A DNA stretch of 64,000 nucleotides from Acinetobacter celticus (lineage in GTDB: Bacteria > Pseudomonadota > Gammaproteobacteria > Pseudomonadales > Moraxellaceae): assembly GCF_001707755.1 (NCBI RefSeq), contig NZ_MBDL01000008.1, forward strand, positions 310,001 through 374,000, written 5' to 3'. A model generated the notes under the pieces. That model made no database searches, was not told the DNA's origin, and saw only the letters and a program-made list of their open reading frames with translations. The position numbers and the translations under genes were made by a program. How positions within the stretch are numbered: position 1 is the stretch's first letter; each line of letters starts with the position of its first letter. Shown here piece by piece: positions 49,696-58,248 of the stretch.

Positions 49696-49810
49696 TCTGG
49701 AACCCCTATAACCTATCCTGCAAAACTTAAGCCCTACACTATACGCACTCTAACACTTTGGTAACATTACGAAATGTATCTGATAAATAGTGAATCATTT
49801 ATATCCTGCA

Positions 49811-49835
49811 TAAAAAAGCAGGCTTTCACCTGCTT
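49811..49835 (-). terminator. Terminator of lolA
   Basis: The 7-bp stem AAGCAGG / CCTGCTT has a 6-nt loop. On the minus strand a T run follows. Confidence 0.75.
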
Positions 49836-49868
49836 GATCTATTCTATTAAATTTGCTTTAACTCATAC

Positions 49869-50564
49869 TTACTGGTCGATAATGTCAGTGCCTTTGGGTG
49901 GCGTAAAGTTAAAAGTAGATGCAGAAATCGATTCATTGACTTTCACATTATTAAAACGAACATAAGTTGTTTGGCCCAATGAGTCAGCAAGAATCATTAA
50001 CGTTGGGGCTTTATTTGCACCAAAACTAATGGTTAAGCTTTGAAATGCACCGTCTTCATTTTTAGGATACAAAGTATAGTAAGTTTTGGTTTTATCTGGC
50101 TGAGTGACACGATATGACTGCATAATTTGGTCAGCATTACCTGAAAGCAACAATGCCGGTGTATTCGCCACCTGATCATCTAAACTTTGGCGAACCGCCT
50201 GCTGTAAATCTGGATCGTAAATCCAAACTGTTTTCCCTGAAGTTACAATGGTTTGCTTCGATGGACTATGCGTTTCCCAGAAAAATTTACCTGGACGTTC
50301 AACCTTCATCACACCTTTAAAGGTTTGATTCATATGTTGCGCAGATAAGCCTTTTTTCTGAACAGTTTTTCCGCCACTTACTTTGGTGGTTTGTTCAAAA
50401 TTTGCAGTAAAACTTTTTACACCACTCAACTGCTTAACCAAGCTTGATGTCGCTTGTTGTTGCGACGCTGCAACTGTCGCAGCAAAAACTGTTGTACTCA
50501 TCATAGGTGCCAATGTCGCCACACCCAATGCTATAGCACACACGGTTTTACGAAGCTTAATCAT
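49869..50564 (-). CDS. lolA: Periplasmic lipoprotein carrier LolA
   Basis: LolA ferries lipoproteins from LolCDE to LolB. A signal peptide (AIALGVATLAPMMSTTVFA) is followed by the LolA half-barrel. It has VKSFTANFEQTTKVSGGK, MKVERPGKFFWETHSPSKQ, ILVTSGKTVWIYDPDLQQ-like motifs and the terminal FNFTPPKGTDII. Length is 231 aa. Its receptor lolB is at 28.2 kb. No ftsK is adjacent in this window. Confidence 0.93.
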   Translation of the reverse strand: MIKLRKTVCAIALGVATLAPMMSTTVFAATVAASQQQATSSLVKQLSGVKSFTANFEQTTKVSGGKTVQKKGLSAQHMNQTFKGVMKVERPGKFFWETHSPSKQTIVTSGKTVWIYDPDLQQAVRQSLDDQVANTPALLLSGNADQIMQSYRVTQPDKTKTYYTLYPKNEDGAFQSLTISFGANKAPTLMILADSLGQTTYVRFNNVKVNESISASTFNFTPPKGTDIIDQ

Positions 50565-50714
50565 AGATTCACCTTTTATATTTGTAACTTTGCAATTTAT
50601 TAGACACCCATCTTAAACCAATTTTTAAAACTAATATGAGTGAAAACAATAAGTTTTGTATTGTTATTAATGCAAATTGCTGTTTTTTATTCATCATGAT
50701 GGAGAAAACAGCCA

Positions 50715-50743
50715 TAAAAAAAGCCCCTAAATAAATAGGAGCT
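50715..50743 (-). terminator. Terminator of the collagen-like adhesin gene
   Basis: On the minus strand the stem AAAGCTCCTA / TAGGGGCTTT, with one wobble pair and a TTTATT loop, is followed by T4 and more. Confidence 0.75.
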
Positions 50744-50770
50744 TTTGTACCGTAATACTGAATCATTTGA

Positions 50771-51874
50771 TTATTTCCACTGCCATCCTATAGATGCGCC
50801 TGCGCCAAAATCACCTTCAGTATTTGTTGTTGCTGCCAGTTTATAAACATACTTATTATTTTCTGAAACACCACTAAAACCAATTGCGAAGCCTTGCTCG
50901 CTTTCCCATGTTCCCATACCCACACTAAACATGTTATAGCCAGCATCTGTTGGTTGTGGCAGAGATGCTATTGCGATACTAGATGCAACCGCTGCATACA
51001 ATCCATCTTCCAGATGATCAACCCTACGATTTAGCTCATCAACACGGCTATCCGTATAGCTTTTCGCTTCAGCCAGAGTATTTTCTCCATCTCGTCCGGT
51101 CGGCCCTCTTAAACTAAGCAACCATTCGCCTTCGGTCCCCTTAAAGCCATTATCAACTGCAACGTCATATGCACTTAAGCCCATGTCACCTTGTAAGCCA
51201 GTTGTGCCTGTATCACCTTTCGCTCCAGTTGCACCATTCAGACCATTGGTACCATCTTTACCATCGACCCCATTTGTACCATTCAGACCATTAGCTCCAG
51301 TGTCACCTTTAGCTCCGTTTACACCCGCAATACCTTGCTCACCTTTATCGCCTTTCTCACCATCTTTACCATCGACTCCATTTGTACCATTCAGACCATT
51401 GGCACCATCTTTACCATCGACTCCATTTGTACCATTTAGACCATCGACTCCATTTGTACCATTCAGACCATCTTTACCCGGAATACCCTGTGGTCCTATT
51501 GGTCCCTGTGGTCCTATTGGACCTTGATGTCCATGATCATCGTCATCATCATCATGGTTTCCATGGCCATATCCATTGCCATTACCATGAACTTCATGAC
51601 CTTGCCCATTGCCACTACCATTTGAATCATGACTATCCCCTCCATAAGTTGCCCAAGCGCTACCACTGACTGCGATCATTGCACTAAGTAACAATAATTT
51701 CGGTACACGATTAAAGTTGTGAACAGTTTTTTGAGAATTATAACCAGACCAATTTTCTGTGTTTTTTAACACTGTAGATACTTTTGAAGTTAGTACACCT
51801 TCAGATTCACTTTCAGAAAGTTCTTCGCCTTTAGAATGGGCCTGCGTGAGTAGGCTTTTTAATATCATTTTCAT
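50771..51874 (-). CDS. Collagen-like trimeric autotransporter with YadA anchor
   Basis: The order of parts is as follows. A polar N-terminal extension (about 1-57) comes before a hydrophobic export signal (LLLLSAMIAVSGSAWA, about 60-75). A Gly/Asn/His linker ends in HDDDDDDHGH. Residues 118-231 hold 38 uninterrupted Gly-X-Y triplets built from GLNGTNGVDGKDGAN-like units. AYDVAVDNGFKGTEGEWLLSL follows, then a short coiled coil (SYTDSRVDELNRRVDHLED) and a YadA-type membrane anchor to the C terminus (AAVASSIAIASLPQPTDAGY, ending ASIGWQWK). This is a type Vc surface protein, probably an adhesin with a collagen stalk. The start may be the second ATG (51868), better spaced from AAGGG. The gene is monocistronic. 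Confidence 0.9.
   Translation of the reverse strand: MKMILKSLLTQAHSKGEELSESESEGVLTSKVSTVLKNTENWSGYNSQKTVHNFNRVPKLLLLSAMIAVSGSAWATYGGDSHDSNGSGNGQGHEVHGNGNGYGHGNHDDDDDDHGHQGPIGPQGPIGPQGIPGKDGLNGTNGVDGLNGTNGVDGKDGANGLNGTNGVDGKDGEKGDKGEQGIAGVNGAKGDTGANGLNGTNGVDGKDGTNGLNGATGAKGDTGTTGLQGDMGLSAYDVAVDNGFKGTEGEWLLSLRGPTGRDGENTLAEAKSYTDSRVDELNRRVDHLEDGLYAAVASSIAIASLPQPTDAGYNMFSVGMGTWESEQGFAIGFSGVSENNKYVYKLAATTNTEGDFGAGASIGWQWK
51182..51523 (-). repeat. Collagen-coding repeat tract
   Basis: The 342 bp encode 38 Gly-X-Y triplets. At DNA level, near-identical blocks encoding GLNGTNGVDGKDG recur at least four times, so slippage or recombination could change stalk length. Confidence 0.85.
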
Positions 51875-52062
51875 GCCCTTGTCCTTTTTTTGTATTTTAC
51901 CTCTCCATTAAACCCCTACAATATTGTGACGTAAATCACATTTTGTTACACAATTGCAAACCAATTATTATTAAATGTTTCAAATAAACACTTTCTTTTT
52001 CTAGTGATTTTTTATCTATTTTTAAAGCAAAATTATTTTAAATATTATTTATTTGGCATAAA

Positions 52063-52091
52063 AAAAACCCGCAGAATCTGCGGGTTTTTTT
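52063..52091 (-). terminator. Terminator of rplU-rpmA
   Basis: The stem AAACCCGCAG / CTGCGGGTTT has a 3-nt loop and T-runs on both strands. Confidence 0.8.
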
Positions 52092-52101
52092 CTATTAAAG
52101 C

Positions 52102-52356
52102 TTACGCTTCAACAGATACGTAGCGACGACCGAATTGGCCTTTCACTTCGAATTTGATTACGCCGTCAGCAGTAGCAAACAAAGTATGGTCACGGCCCAT
52201 ACCTACGTTTGTACCAGCGTGGAATTCTGTACCACGTTGACGAACGATAATGTTACCAGCAGTCACAGTTTGACCACCGTACATTTTCACACCTAACATT
52301 TTAGGATTTGAGTCACGACCGTTTTTAGTCGAACCACCGGCTTTTTTAGTTGCCAT
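52102..52356 (-). CDS. rpmA: 50S ribosomal protein L27
   Basis: L27 reaches into the peptidyl transferase centre. The 84-aa protein has the invariant start [19 protein letters not shown], then [20 protein letters not shown] and GRRYVSVEA. No N-terminal cleavage extension is present, as expected outside Firmicutes. It is 19 bp downstream of rplU in the conserved rplU-rpmA operon. Confidence 0.98.
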   Translation of the reverse strand: MATKKAGGSTKNGRDSNPKMLGVKMYGGQTVTAGNIIVRQRGTEFHAGTNVGMGRDHTLFATADGVIKFEVKGQFGRRYVSVEA

Positions 52357-52375
52357 GTCTATTTACTCCTCGTAA

Positions 52376-52687
52376 TTAGCCTGAAATAGCTGTAATTTTC
52401 AACTCAGTGAACCATTGACGGTGACCTTGTTGTTTACGATAGTGCTTACGACGACGCATTTTGATAATGCGAATTTTGTCGTGACGACCATGGCTAACTA
52501 CTTCAGCAGTTACAGTAGCGCCAGCAACAACTGGAGCACCGATTTGAATGCTTTCACCGTTAACGAGCATCAATACGTCATCAAACGTAATTGTTGCGCC
52601 AGTTTCAGCTTTCAATAATTCTACTTTAAGGGTTTCACCCTCAACTACACGGTGTTGTTTACCACCGCTTTGGATAACTGCGTACAT
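52376..52687 (-). CDS. rplU: 50S ribosomal protein L21
   Basis: L21 is an early 50S assembly protein that binds 23S rRNA. The protein begins [18 protein letters not shown] at ATG 52687 and contains [16 protein letters not shown] near the C terminus. Length is 103 aa. A longer in-frame reading to 52765 adds 26 residues with no family support. It is the first gene of the rplU-rpmA operon and divergent from ispB, a common gamma-proteobacterial arrangement. Confidence 0.98.
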   Translation of the reverse strand: MYAVIQSGGKQHRVVEGETLKVELLKAETGATITFDDVLMLVNGESIQIGAPVVAGATVTAEVVSHGRHDKIRIIKMRRRKHYRKQQGHRQWFTELKITAISG

Positions 52688-53139
52688 ATGTACTCCAAAA
52701 CATGCCCGTGTTGTCGTGCCGGTAAAGGAATATACCGATCTTAAGACGATCACCACTGGGGTCATACAAGGGCAAGGATTTTAAGCGATAACCACACAAA
52801 CAACAAGCCATTTGCACAAAAAATATCGAGAAGCCACGATTAATTTATAAACAAATTCTGGCATGTTTTGCCTGAGTAACTTAACAAACCAAAAACCTTT
52901 TCAAAAAATCAAATAGATTTTTAAAATCTATTCGCTACTATATAGGCTTTATATAAATGAAAAAATGCCAGCCAGATTAAATTCAAGCATTTTATATTCG
53001 TATTGGATGATGAGAACAACGATTAATTTTAAAAGTATCAGCTAATTTTAAATCAATCGTTTAGCTTCTTATCTGTAATTATTGTGCCAAATTGCTACAC
53101 TATTATAAGCAATTCAAAATTACTGAGGTTTTTCTTCAC
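52688..53139. other. Divergent control region between rplU and ispB
   Basis: There is no gene. It holds a near-perfect palindrome, AATAGATTTT / AAAATCTATT (52912-52921 and 52923-52932, one base between). Near ispB a possible promoter is TTGTGC (53082-53087) with TATAAG (53104-53109) at 16 bp spacing, which fits the ATG at 53140. The rplU side carries an untranslated leader. Confidence 0.5.
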
Positions 53140-54117
53140 ATGACCATCGACTTTAAGCAAGACATTCTCGCGCCTGTTGCTTCTGACTTTGCCACGATGG
53201 ACAAATTTATTAATGAAGGAATTACCTCAAAAGTTGCCTTAGTTATGGCTGTTAGTAAACACGTGGTTGAAGCAGGTGGTAAACGTATGCGCCCCGTCAT
53301 GTGTCTACTTGCTGCCAAAGCCTGTGGCGCAGACGATTTAGAAAAACACCGTAAACTCGCCGCCATTATTGAAATGCTTCATACTGCAACCTTAGTGCAT
53401 GATGATGTGGTCGATGAATCGGGATTACGTCGTGGTCGCCCAACAGCCAATGCCACTTGGAATAATCAAACCGCTGTTTTAGTCGGTGATTTTCTTATTT
53501 CGCGGGCGTTTGACTTGTTGGTTGACTTAAACGATATGGTTTTATTGAAAGACTTTTCGACAGGCACCTGTGAAATTGCTGAAGGTGAAGTATTACAACT
53601 ACAATCACAGCATCAACCTGATACAACTGAACAAACTTATTTAAATATTATTCACGGTAAGACATCGCGCTTATTTGAACTAGCAACCGAAGGTGCCGCC
53701 ATTTTAAGTGGTACACCGCAGTATCGTGAGCCTCTTCGTAAATTTGCAGGACACTTTGGCAATGCCTTTCAAATTATTGATGATATTTTAGATTACACCT
53801 CGGATGCTGAAACATTAGGTAAAAATATTGGTGATGATTTAATGGAAGGTAAGCCGACTTTGCCATTAATCTCTGCATTGAAGAACACTACAGGTGAAGA
53901 GCACGAAATCATTCGTCGCAGTATTGCCACAGGTGGCACAGCCGACCTAGAACGCGTCATTGCCATTGTTCAAAGTTCAGGCGCTTTAGACTACTGTAGC
54001 CTGCGCGCAACTGAAGAAACCGATGCTGCACTAAATGCATTAAATGCACTGCCAGACAGTGAATACCGTCAAGCTTTGATTAATTTAGCAAATTTGGCAT
54101 TACATCGAATTCAATAA
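53140..54117 (+). CDS. ispB: Octaprenyl diphosphate synthase
   Basis: IspB elongates farnesyl diphosphate to the ubiquinone side chain. This trans-prenyltransferase has the first Asp-rich motif LVHDDVVDESGLRRGRPT, the second IIDDILDYTSDAETLGKNIGDDL, and GGKRMRPVMCLLAAKA near the N terminus. I start at ATG 53140 (MTIDFKQDIL, 325 aa). The frame extends back to a TTG at 53092, but that would lie upstream of the likely transcription start. It is divergent from rplU. Confidence 0.95.
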   Translation: MTIDFKQDILAPVASDFATMDKFINEGITSKVALVMAVSKHVVEAGGKRMRPVMCLLAAKACGADDLEKHRKLAAIIEMLHTATLVHDDVVDESGLRRGRPTANATWNNQTAVLVGDFLISRAFDLLVDLNDMVLLKDFSTGTCEIAEGEVLQLQSQHQPDTTEQTYLNIIHGKTSRLFELATEGAAILSGTPQYREPLRKFAGHFGNAFQIIDDILDYTSDAETLGKNIGDDLMEGKPTLPLISALKNTTGEEHEIIRRSIATGGTADLERVIAIVQSSGALDYCSLRATEETDAALNALNALPDSEYRQALINLANLALHRIQ

Positions 54118-54142
54118 AATAGAAGATGCTTCACTTTTGCTT

Positions 54143-56194
54143 ATGCATATAAAATTTAATGATTTATTCCTAAAAATGCAACAACAGCTCGATACGCCTC
54201 GAGCTGTACTTGAAGACGAACTGCTGATTGAACTGATAAATCGCATTCGTCCTACTGACACACAAAATACGGAAGAAATACAAAATAATTTTGAAGCTTT
54301 GTACACCACCTTGCTACTAACACCCGATGCTGCTTCTACATTACAAAGCTTTGTTTTGAAACTCATCAGCCAATATAAGCAAACCAGTTTATATGCAGAT
54401 ACAGGTATTTTATCTTTAGATGGCTTTTGGAATCAGCTTGCCCAACGTTTAGGTGCACATTTTTTACCATTAATTAATGATGAAAGTCAGCTTCAAGAAC
54501 TATTCCGACGCGTCTTTCATCAGCGCAGTGATAAATACTGGCTAGACCATATTGAAGATCAAAGTTGGCAAAAACTATTCAGGCTGTTCAATTTAGGCCA
54601 CAGCAATCAAGAAGAAAAAAAGCAGATTCGCAGTGAACTTATTAAAGCAATTACAGTGCTCTCCTATCGTGTCAGTGGTATTGGCTTATATCCTGAATTT
54701 ATTAATGCACACCCCGAACTGACAGAATATAAATCACCGTTTTTAGTACAAAACCGCGAAATTAACGACTTTATTCAGCAATACAAACAACTACACCAAA
54801 ATGCTGAAAAGATGAGCGCTGTTGTCCCTCCAGATGCTTCACAAGCACTGGTGATGCTCGATCAATGTCGTGAAGTGGTATTAAAAATTCGTCGTGCAAC
54901 TAAACGTAGTGGCGTAAGTGTCAGCCTGACCTATTTATTGTCATTACTGGAACAAAGTTTAGACCGTATTGAAATTTTGCTAAATTTAATTGTCGAAGAA
55001 GATGATATTCGCTACAGCTCTATTGGAGCATTATTGGTCGATGTGACAACAGCCTTATATAGTGAACGTAGTGTGCGCTCTTTGCTGGCGATGAATAGTG
55101 AATTAATGGCTTTGCAAGTCACCGAAAATGCCAGTAAAACGGGTGAGCATTATGTAAGTACCGATAAAAAAGGCTTTATCGATATGTATAAATCCGCTGC
55201 AGGTGCAGGCGTGATTATTGCCATCATGGCTTCGCTCAAAATTTTAGCAGCCCGCTTAGTCTTAGCACCCTTAATGCAAGCATTCCTGTTCAGCATGACT
55301 TACTCATTGGGTTTTATCCTTATTCATGTCTTGCATTTTACCGTTGCAACCAAGCAACCTGCTATGACTGCAGCGGCTTTAGCCTCGACGGTACAGCATC
55401 GTAAAGGTTCCAAAAATGCTCAAATCGCAGAATTAGCCGCCCTAATTATTAATATTATTCGAACGCAATTTATTGCCATTTTGGGCAATATTTCAATTGC
55501 TATTCCTACGGCTGCACTTATTACTTATTTATGGCAAACGACATTAGATGAACCTTTGCTTAATCATACTAAGGCCACCCAACTTTTACACAGCCTAGAT
55601 CCATTTACCTCTTTGGCTATTCCGCATGCAGCCATTGCGGGCGTATGTTTATTTTTATCGGGTTTGTTGGCCGGTTATTTTGACAATATGGCCATTTATC
55701 GCAAAGTTGGCCCACGCTTGCAAGCCCACCCATCACTTAAACGTATGATGGGACAAGAACGCTTAAATAAATTTGCGTCTTATATTCAACGTAATTTAGG
55801 TGCATTGGCAGGTAATTTCCTGTTCGGGATTATGCTGGGTAGCATGGGAACAATTGGCTTTATTTTAGGTTTACCTCTTGATATTCGTCACATTGCCTTC
55901 GCTTCTGCCAATTTTATTCAAGGCTTAATGTGTATTAATGGAGGCCCTGAAATAAGCCTAATTATTGTTTCTTTTTTAGGTGTGCTATGTATTGGTCTCA
56001 CGAACCTATTTGTGAGTTTTACTTTAACTATTATTGTGGCCTTACGCGCACGTCGTGTCCGTTTTGAACAGTGGAAACCCTTGGCTAAGTTAGTCTTGAC
56101 CCATTTTTTAACCCGACCAAGTGACTTTTTTTGGCCTCCTAAACAACCCTTAGAAATTAATGATGCATCACCTAACCAAAAGAATAGTCATTAA
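54143..56194 (+). CDS. PF10136 'site-specific recombinase' family membrane protein
   Basis: About 683 aa. The N-terminal half is soluble and helical. The C-terminal half has several membrane segments (about 350-430 and 460-660) and the family signature GFIDMYKSAAGAGVIIAIMA, followed by HFTVATKQPAMTAAALAS. Pfam names the family after the gonococcal gcr gene. I see no tyrosine- or serine-recombinase active site, so the recombinase label is doubtful and an inner-membrane role is more likely. ATG 54143 is preferred to TTG 54137. It follows ispB by 25 bp, perhaps in one transcript. Confidence 0.82.
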   Translation: MHIKFNDLFLKMQQQLDTPRAVLEDELLIELINRIRPTDTQNTEEIQNNFEALYTTLLLTPDAASTLQSFVLKLISQYKQTSLYADTGILSLDGFWNQLAQRLGAHFLPLINDESQLQELFRRVFHQRSDKYWLDHIEDQSWQKLFRLFNLGHSNQEEKKQIRSELIKAITVLSYRVSGIGLYPEFINAHPELTEYKSPFLVQNREINDFIQQYKQLHQNAEKMSAVVPPDASQALVMLDQCREVVLKIRRATKRSGVSVSLTYLLSLLEQSLDRIEILLNLIVEEDDIRYSSIGALLVDVTTALYSERSVRSLLAMNSELMALQVTENASKTGEHYVSTDKKGFIDMYKSAAGAGVIIAIMASLKILAARLVLAPLMQAFLFSMTYSLGFILIHVLHFTVATKQPAMTAAALASTVQHRKGSKNAQIAELAALIINIIRTQFIAILGNISIAIPTAALITYLWQTTLDEPLLNHTKATQLLHSLDPFTSLAIPHAAIAGVCLFLSGLLAGYFDNMAIYRKVGPRLQAHPSLKRMMGQERLNKFASYIQRNLGALAGNFLFGIMLGSMGTIGFILGLPLDIRHIAFASANFIQGLMCINGGPEISLIIVSFLGVLCIGLTNLFVSFTLTIIVALRARRVRFEQWKPLAKLVLTHFLTRPSDFFWPPKQPLEINDASPNQKNSH

Positions 56195-56264
56195 AGGATT
56201 TGTTAATTTATATTGCTAGGTATTAAAAAAATACCAAAAAGAAATTAGCATAATTTACACACAC

Positions 56265-56303
56265 TTGAAATAAAGTGTACTGATGAGTACACTTTGCTAT
56301 ATT
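56265..56303 (+). promoter_or_regulatory. Candidate promoter with operator-like palindrome upstream of PAP2-adeIJK
   Basis: The perfect palindrome AAAGTGTACT / AGTACACTTT (56272-56281 and 56286-56295, GATG between) lies between a TTGAAA (56265-56270) and possible -10 boxes TACACT (56288-56293) or TATATT (56298-56303). It lacks a T tract, so it fits an operator better than a terminator. Confidence 0.45.
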
Positions 56304-56346
56304 ATTTAGCCGTGAACCGAACGGTGAAAAAGACAAGGATTTAAGC

Positions 56347-56946
56347 ATGCCAAAACTGTTGCTTTTCCTCGGTTGTTTTTTATTAAGTATCAGTGTGTTA
56401 ATGCTCAATTTACCGATACTAAGTCAATTTGATTTAGTCAGTGTGCAATGGATGTATCAACACCGCCTGAATAGTTTGAATACAATCGCAATCGGACTTT
56501 CAGCACTAGGTGGCATGCCTTTTGTATTATTTTTAATCATACTCTGGTGTTTACACTTAGCATGGTATAAAAAATACTCAGATATTGTTTTTATCAGTAT
56601 AGGAATGATTGGAAGTATAAGTACAGCCTGGCTGCTCAAGTACCTCATCGCAAGACCACGCCCACCTGAAATGTATTCTCTTGTAAAAACTTACGGGGAT
56701 TCATTTCCAAGTGGACATAGCCTTTATGCAGCCACGGTGGGCTGTTTGCTGATGTACGTTTATCTGCAGCATTCAAAACATAAACTACTCTGCCTTATTG
56801 TTAGTATATGGATACTAATTATGGGTTTATCCAGAGTTTATGCGGGCGCTCATTTTCCTTCCGATGTCCTTTCTGGCTGGAGCATAAGTTTTATTTGGAT
56901 CACGTTGTTGTATTTGATTCTGACCAAATATAAACAGTACCAATAA
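56347..56946 (+). CDS. PAP2 family phosphatase
   Basis: The 199-aa membrane protein has the three acid-phosphatase motifs of type 2 phosphatidic acid phosphatases: KYLIARPRPPE (about 98-108), PSGH in DSFPSGHSLYAATVG (about 118-132), and SRVYAGAHFPSDVLSGW (about 159-175). About six hydrophobic segments surround them. Undecaprenyl pyrophosphate or a phospholipid could be the substrate. It precedes adeI by 39 bp, the same order as in A. baumannii as I recall it, and may share the efflux operon's promoter. Confidence 0.9.
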   Translation: MPKLLLFLGCFLLSISVLMLNLPILSQFDLVSVQWMYQHRLNSLNTIAIGLSALGGMPFVLFLIILWCLHLAWYKKYSDIVFISIGMIGSISTAWLLKYLIARPRPPEMYSLVKTYGDSFPSGHSLYAATVGCLLMYVYLQHSKHKLLCLIVSIWILIMGLSRVYAGAHFPSDVLSGWSISFIWITLLYLILTKYKQYQ

Positions 56947-56956
56947 ATAATGAATT

Positions 56957-56972
56957 TTAGATAAAAATCTAA
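56957..56972 (+). repeat. Short palindrome between PAP2 and adeI
   Basis: TTAGAT and ATCTAA flank AAAA directly upstream of the adeI ribosome binding site (GAGGTG 56975-56980). It could be an operator half-site pair or a small hairpin. Confidence 0.4.
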
Positions 56973-56985
56973 CCGAGGTGAAAGA

Positions 56986-58236
56986 ATGATGTCTGCAAAG
57001 CTTTGGGCTCCTGCCCTGACTGCTTGCGCATTAGCAACAAGTATTGCACTTGTTGGTTGTAGCAAAGACCCAAAAGACGCACAGCAAGCTGGGGCTTCTC
57101 AGCAAATGCCTCCAACTGAGGTGGGTGTCGTTGTTGCTCAACCGCAAAGCGTAGAGCAGTCCGTAGAACTTTCGGGCCGTACTACAGCATTTGAAATTTC
57201 TGAAGTACGACCGCAAACCAGCGGTGTCATTCTGAAACGTTTATTTGCTGAAGGTAGCTATGTCCGTGAAGGTCAAGCGCTGTATGAACTCGATTCGCGT
57301 AGCAACCGTGCTGCCCTAGACAGTTCAAAAGCGGCCCTATTACAGCAACAAGCAAACCTAAATTCATTGCGCACCAAACTGAATCGCTATCAACAACTGG
57401 TTTCAATCAACGCTGTTTCTAAACAGGAATACGATGATTTACTGGGTAGCGTGAAAGTAACAGAAGCGCAAGTTGCGGCAGCGCAAGCACAAATTAAAAG
57501 TGCAGAAATTGATTTAGGCTATTCTATTATACGTGCGCCAATTTCTGGTCAAACGAACCGTTCGACAGTCACTGTCGGTGCGTTAGTAACTGCAAATCAA
57601 GCCAGCCCATTGGTGACGATTCAACGCTTAGACCCAATCTATGTCGATATGAATCAATCAAGTGCTGAATTGCTTCGCTTGCGTCAGCAATTAAGCAAAG
57701 GTAATTTAGACAGCAGTAATAACACTCAAGTTAAGTTAAAACTTGAAGATGGTAGCTATTACTCTGTTGAAGGCCGTTTAGCATTTTCGGATGCTAGTGT
57801 GAACCCTGATACAGGCACCATTACATTGCGTGCGGTATTCTCAAACCCGAACCACTTGCTTCTACCGGGCATGTTTGCAACAGCACAAATTGTGCAAGCA
57901 GTCATTCCAAATGCAATTTTGATTCCACAAATTGCAATTACGCGTACGCCTACGGGCCAAGCAATGGCAATGATTGTAAATGCCAAAGGTGCTGTAGAAC
58001 CTCGTCCAGTGACAACTTCAGGTGTTCAAGGTAAAGACTGGGTTGTGACTGCTGGCTTAAACGTTGGTGACAAAGTAATTGTCGATGGTATTGCGAAAGT
58101 AAAACCTGAACAGCAAGTCGTTGCTAAACCTTATCAGCCTCAAGTCACTGCGCCTCAAGGTGCACAACCACCTGCAGCAAAACCTGCTGAAAGTGCTACA
58201 CCTAAAACTGAACAAAAATCTACTTCAAATACATAA
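56986..58236 (+). CDS. adeI: RND efflux periplasmic adaptor, AdeI type
   Basis: This is the membrane fusion protein linking the AdeJ pump to the AdeK channel. The signal peptide ends in the lipobox LVGCS (Cys about 25). The body has the lipoyl/hairpin/barrel order, with GRTTAFEISEVRPQTSGVILKR, VREGQALYELDSRSNR, a long coiled-coil hairpin (about 105-180) and RAPISGQTNRSTVTVGALV. A Pro/Ala/Lys-rich tail ends the 416 residues. It starts at ATG 56986 behind GAGGTG. adeJ follows after 12 bp. The repressor AdeN known from A. baumannii is not in the window. Confidence 0.95.
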   Translation: MMSAKLWAPALTACALATSIALVGCSKDPKDAQQAGASQQMPPTEVGVVVAQPQSVEQSVELSGRTTAFEISEVRPQTSGVILKRLFAEGSYVREGQALYELDSRSNRAALDSSKAALLQQQANLNSLRTKLNRYQQLVSINAVSKQEYDDLLGSVKVTEAQVAAAQAQIKSAEIDLGYSIIRAPISGQTNRSTVTVGALVTANQASPLVTIQRLDPIYVDMNQSSAELLRLRQQLSKGNLDSSNNTQVKLKLEDGSYYSVEGRLAFSDASVNPDTGTITLRAVFSNPNHLLLPGMFATAQIVQAVIPNAILIPQIAITRTPTGQAMAMIVNAKGAVEPRPVTTSGVQGKDWVVTAGLNVGDKVIVDGIAKVKPEQQVVAKPYQPQVTAPQGAQPPAAKPAESATPKTEQKSTSNT

Positions 58237-58248
58237 GGGGTAGACTAT

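Noticed and set aside
50569..50766. 65-codon minus-strand ORF between the adhesin and lolA
   Set aside because: It overlaps the adhesin terminator, has no ribosome binding site and resembles translated AT-rich intergenic DNA.
51182..51523. Repeated blocks resembling a CRISPR array
   Set aside because: There are no unique spacers; the repeats are in frame and encode collagen triplets.
51183..51669. Long open frames antisense to the collagen-like gene, rich in Pro, Val, His and Phe
   Set aside because: They mirror the Gly-X-Y codon repeat on the opposite strand, lack ribosome binding sites and have highly biased composition.
54143..56194. Mobile element or integrase call based on the recombinase family name
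   Set aside because: No catalytic motif, no flanking repeats and many membrane helices.
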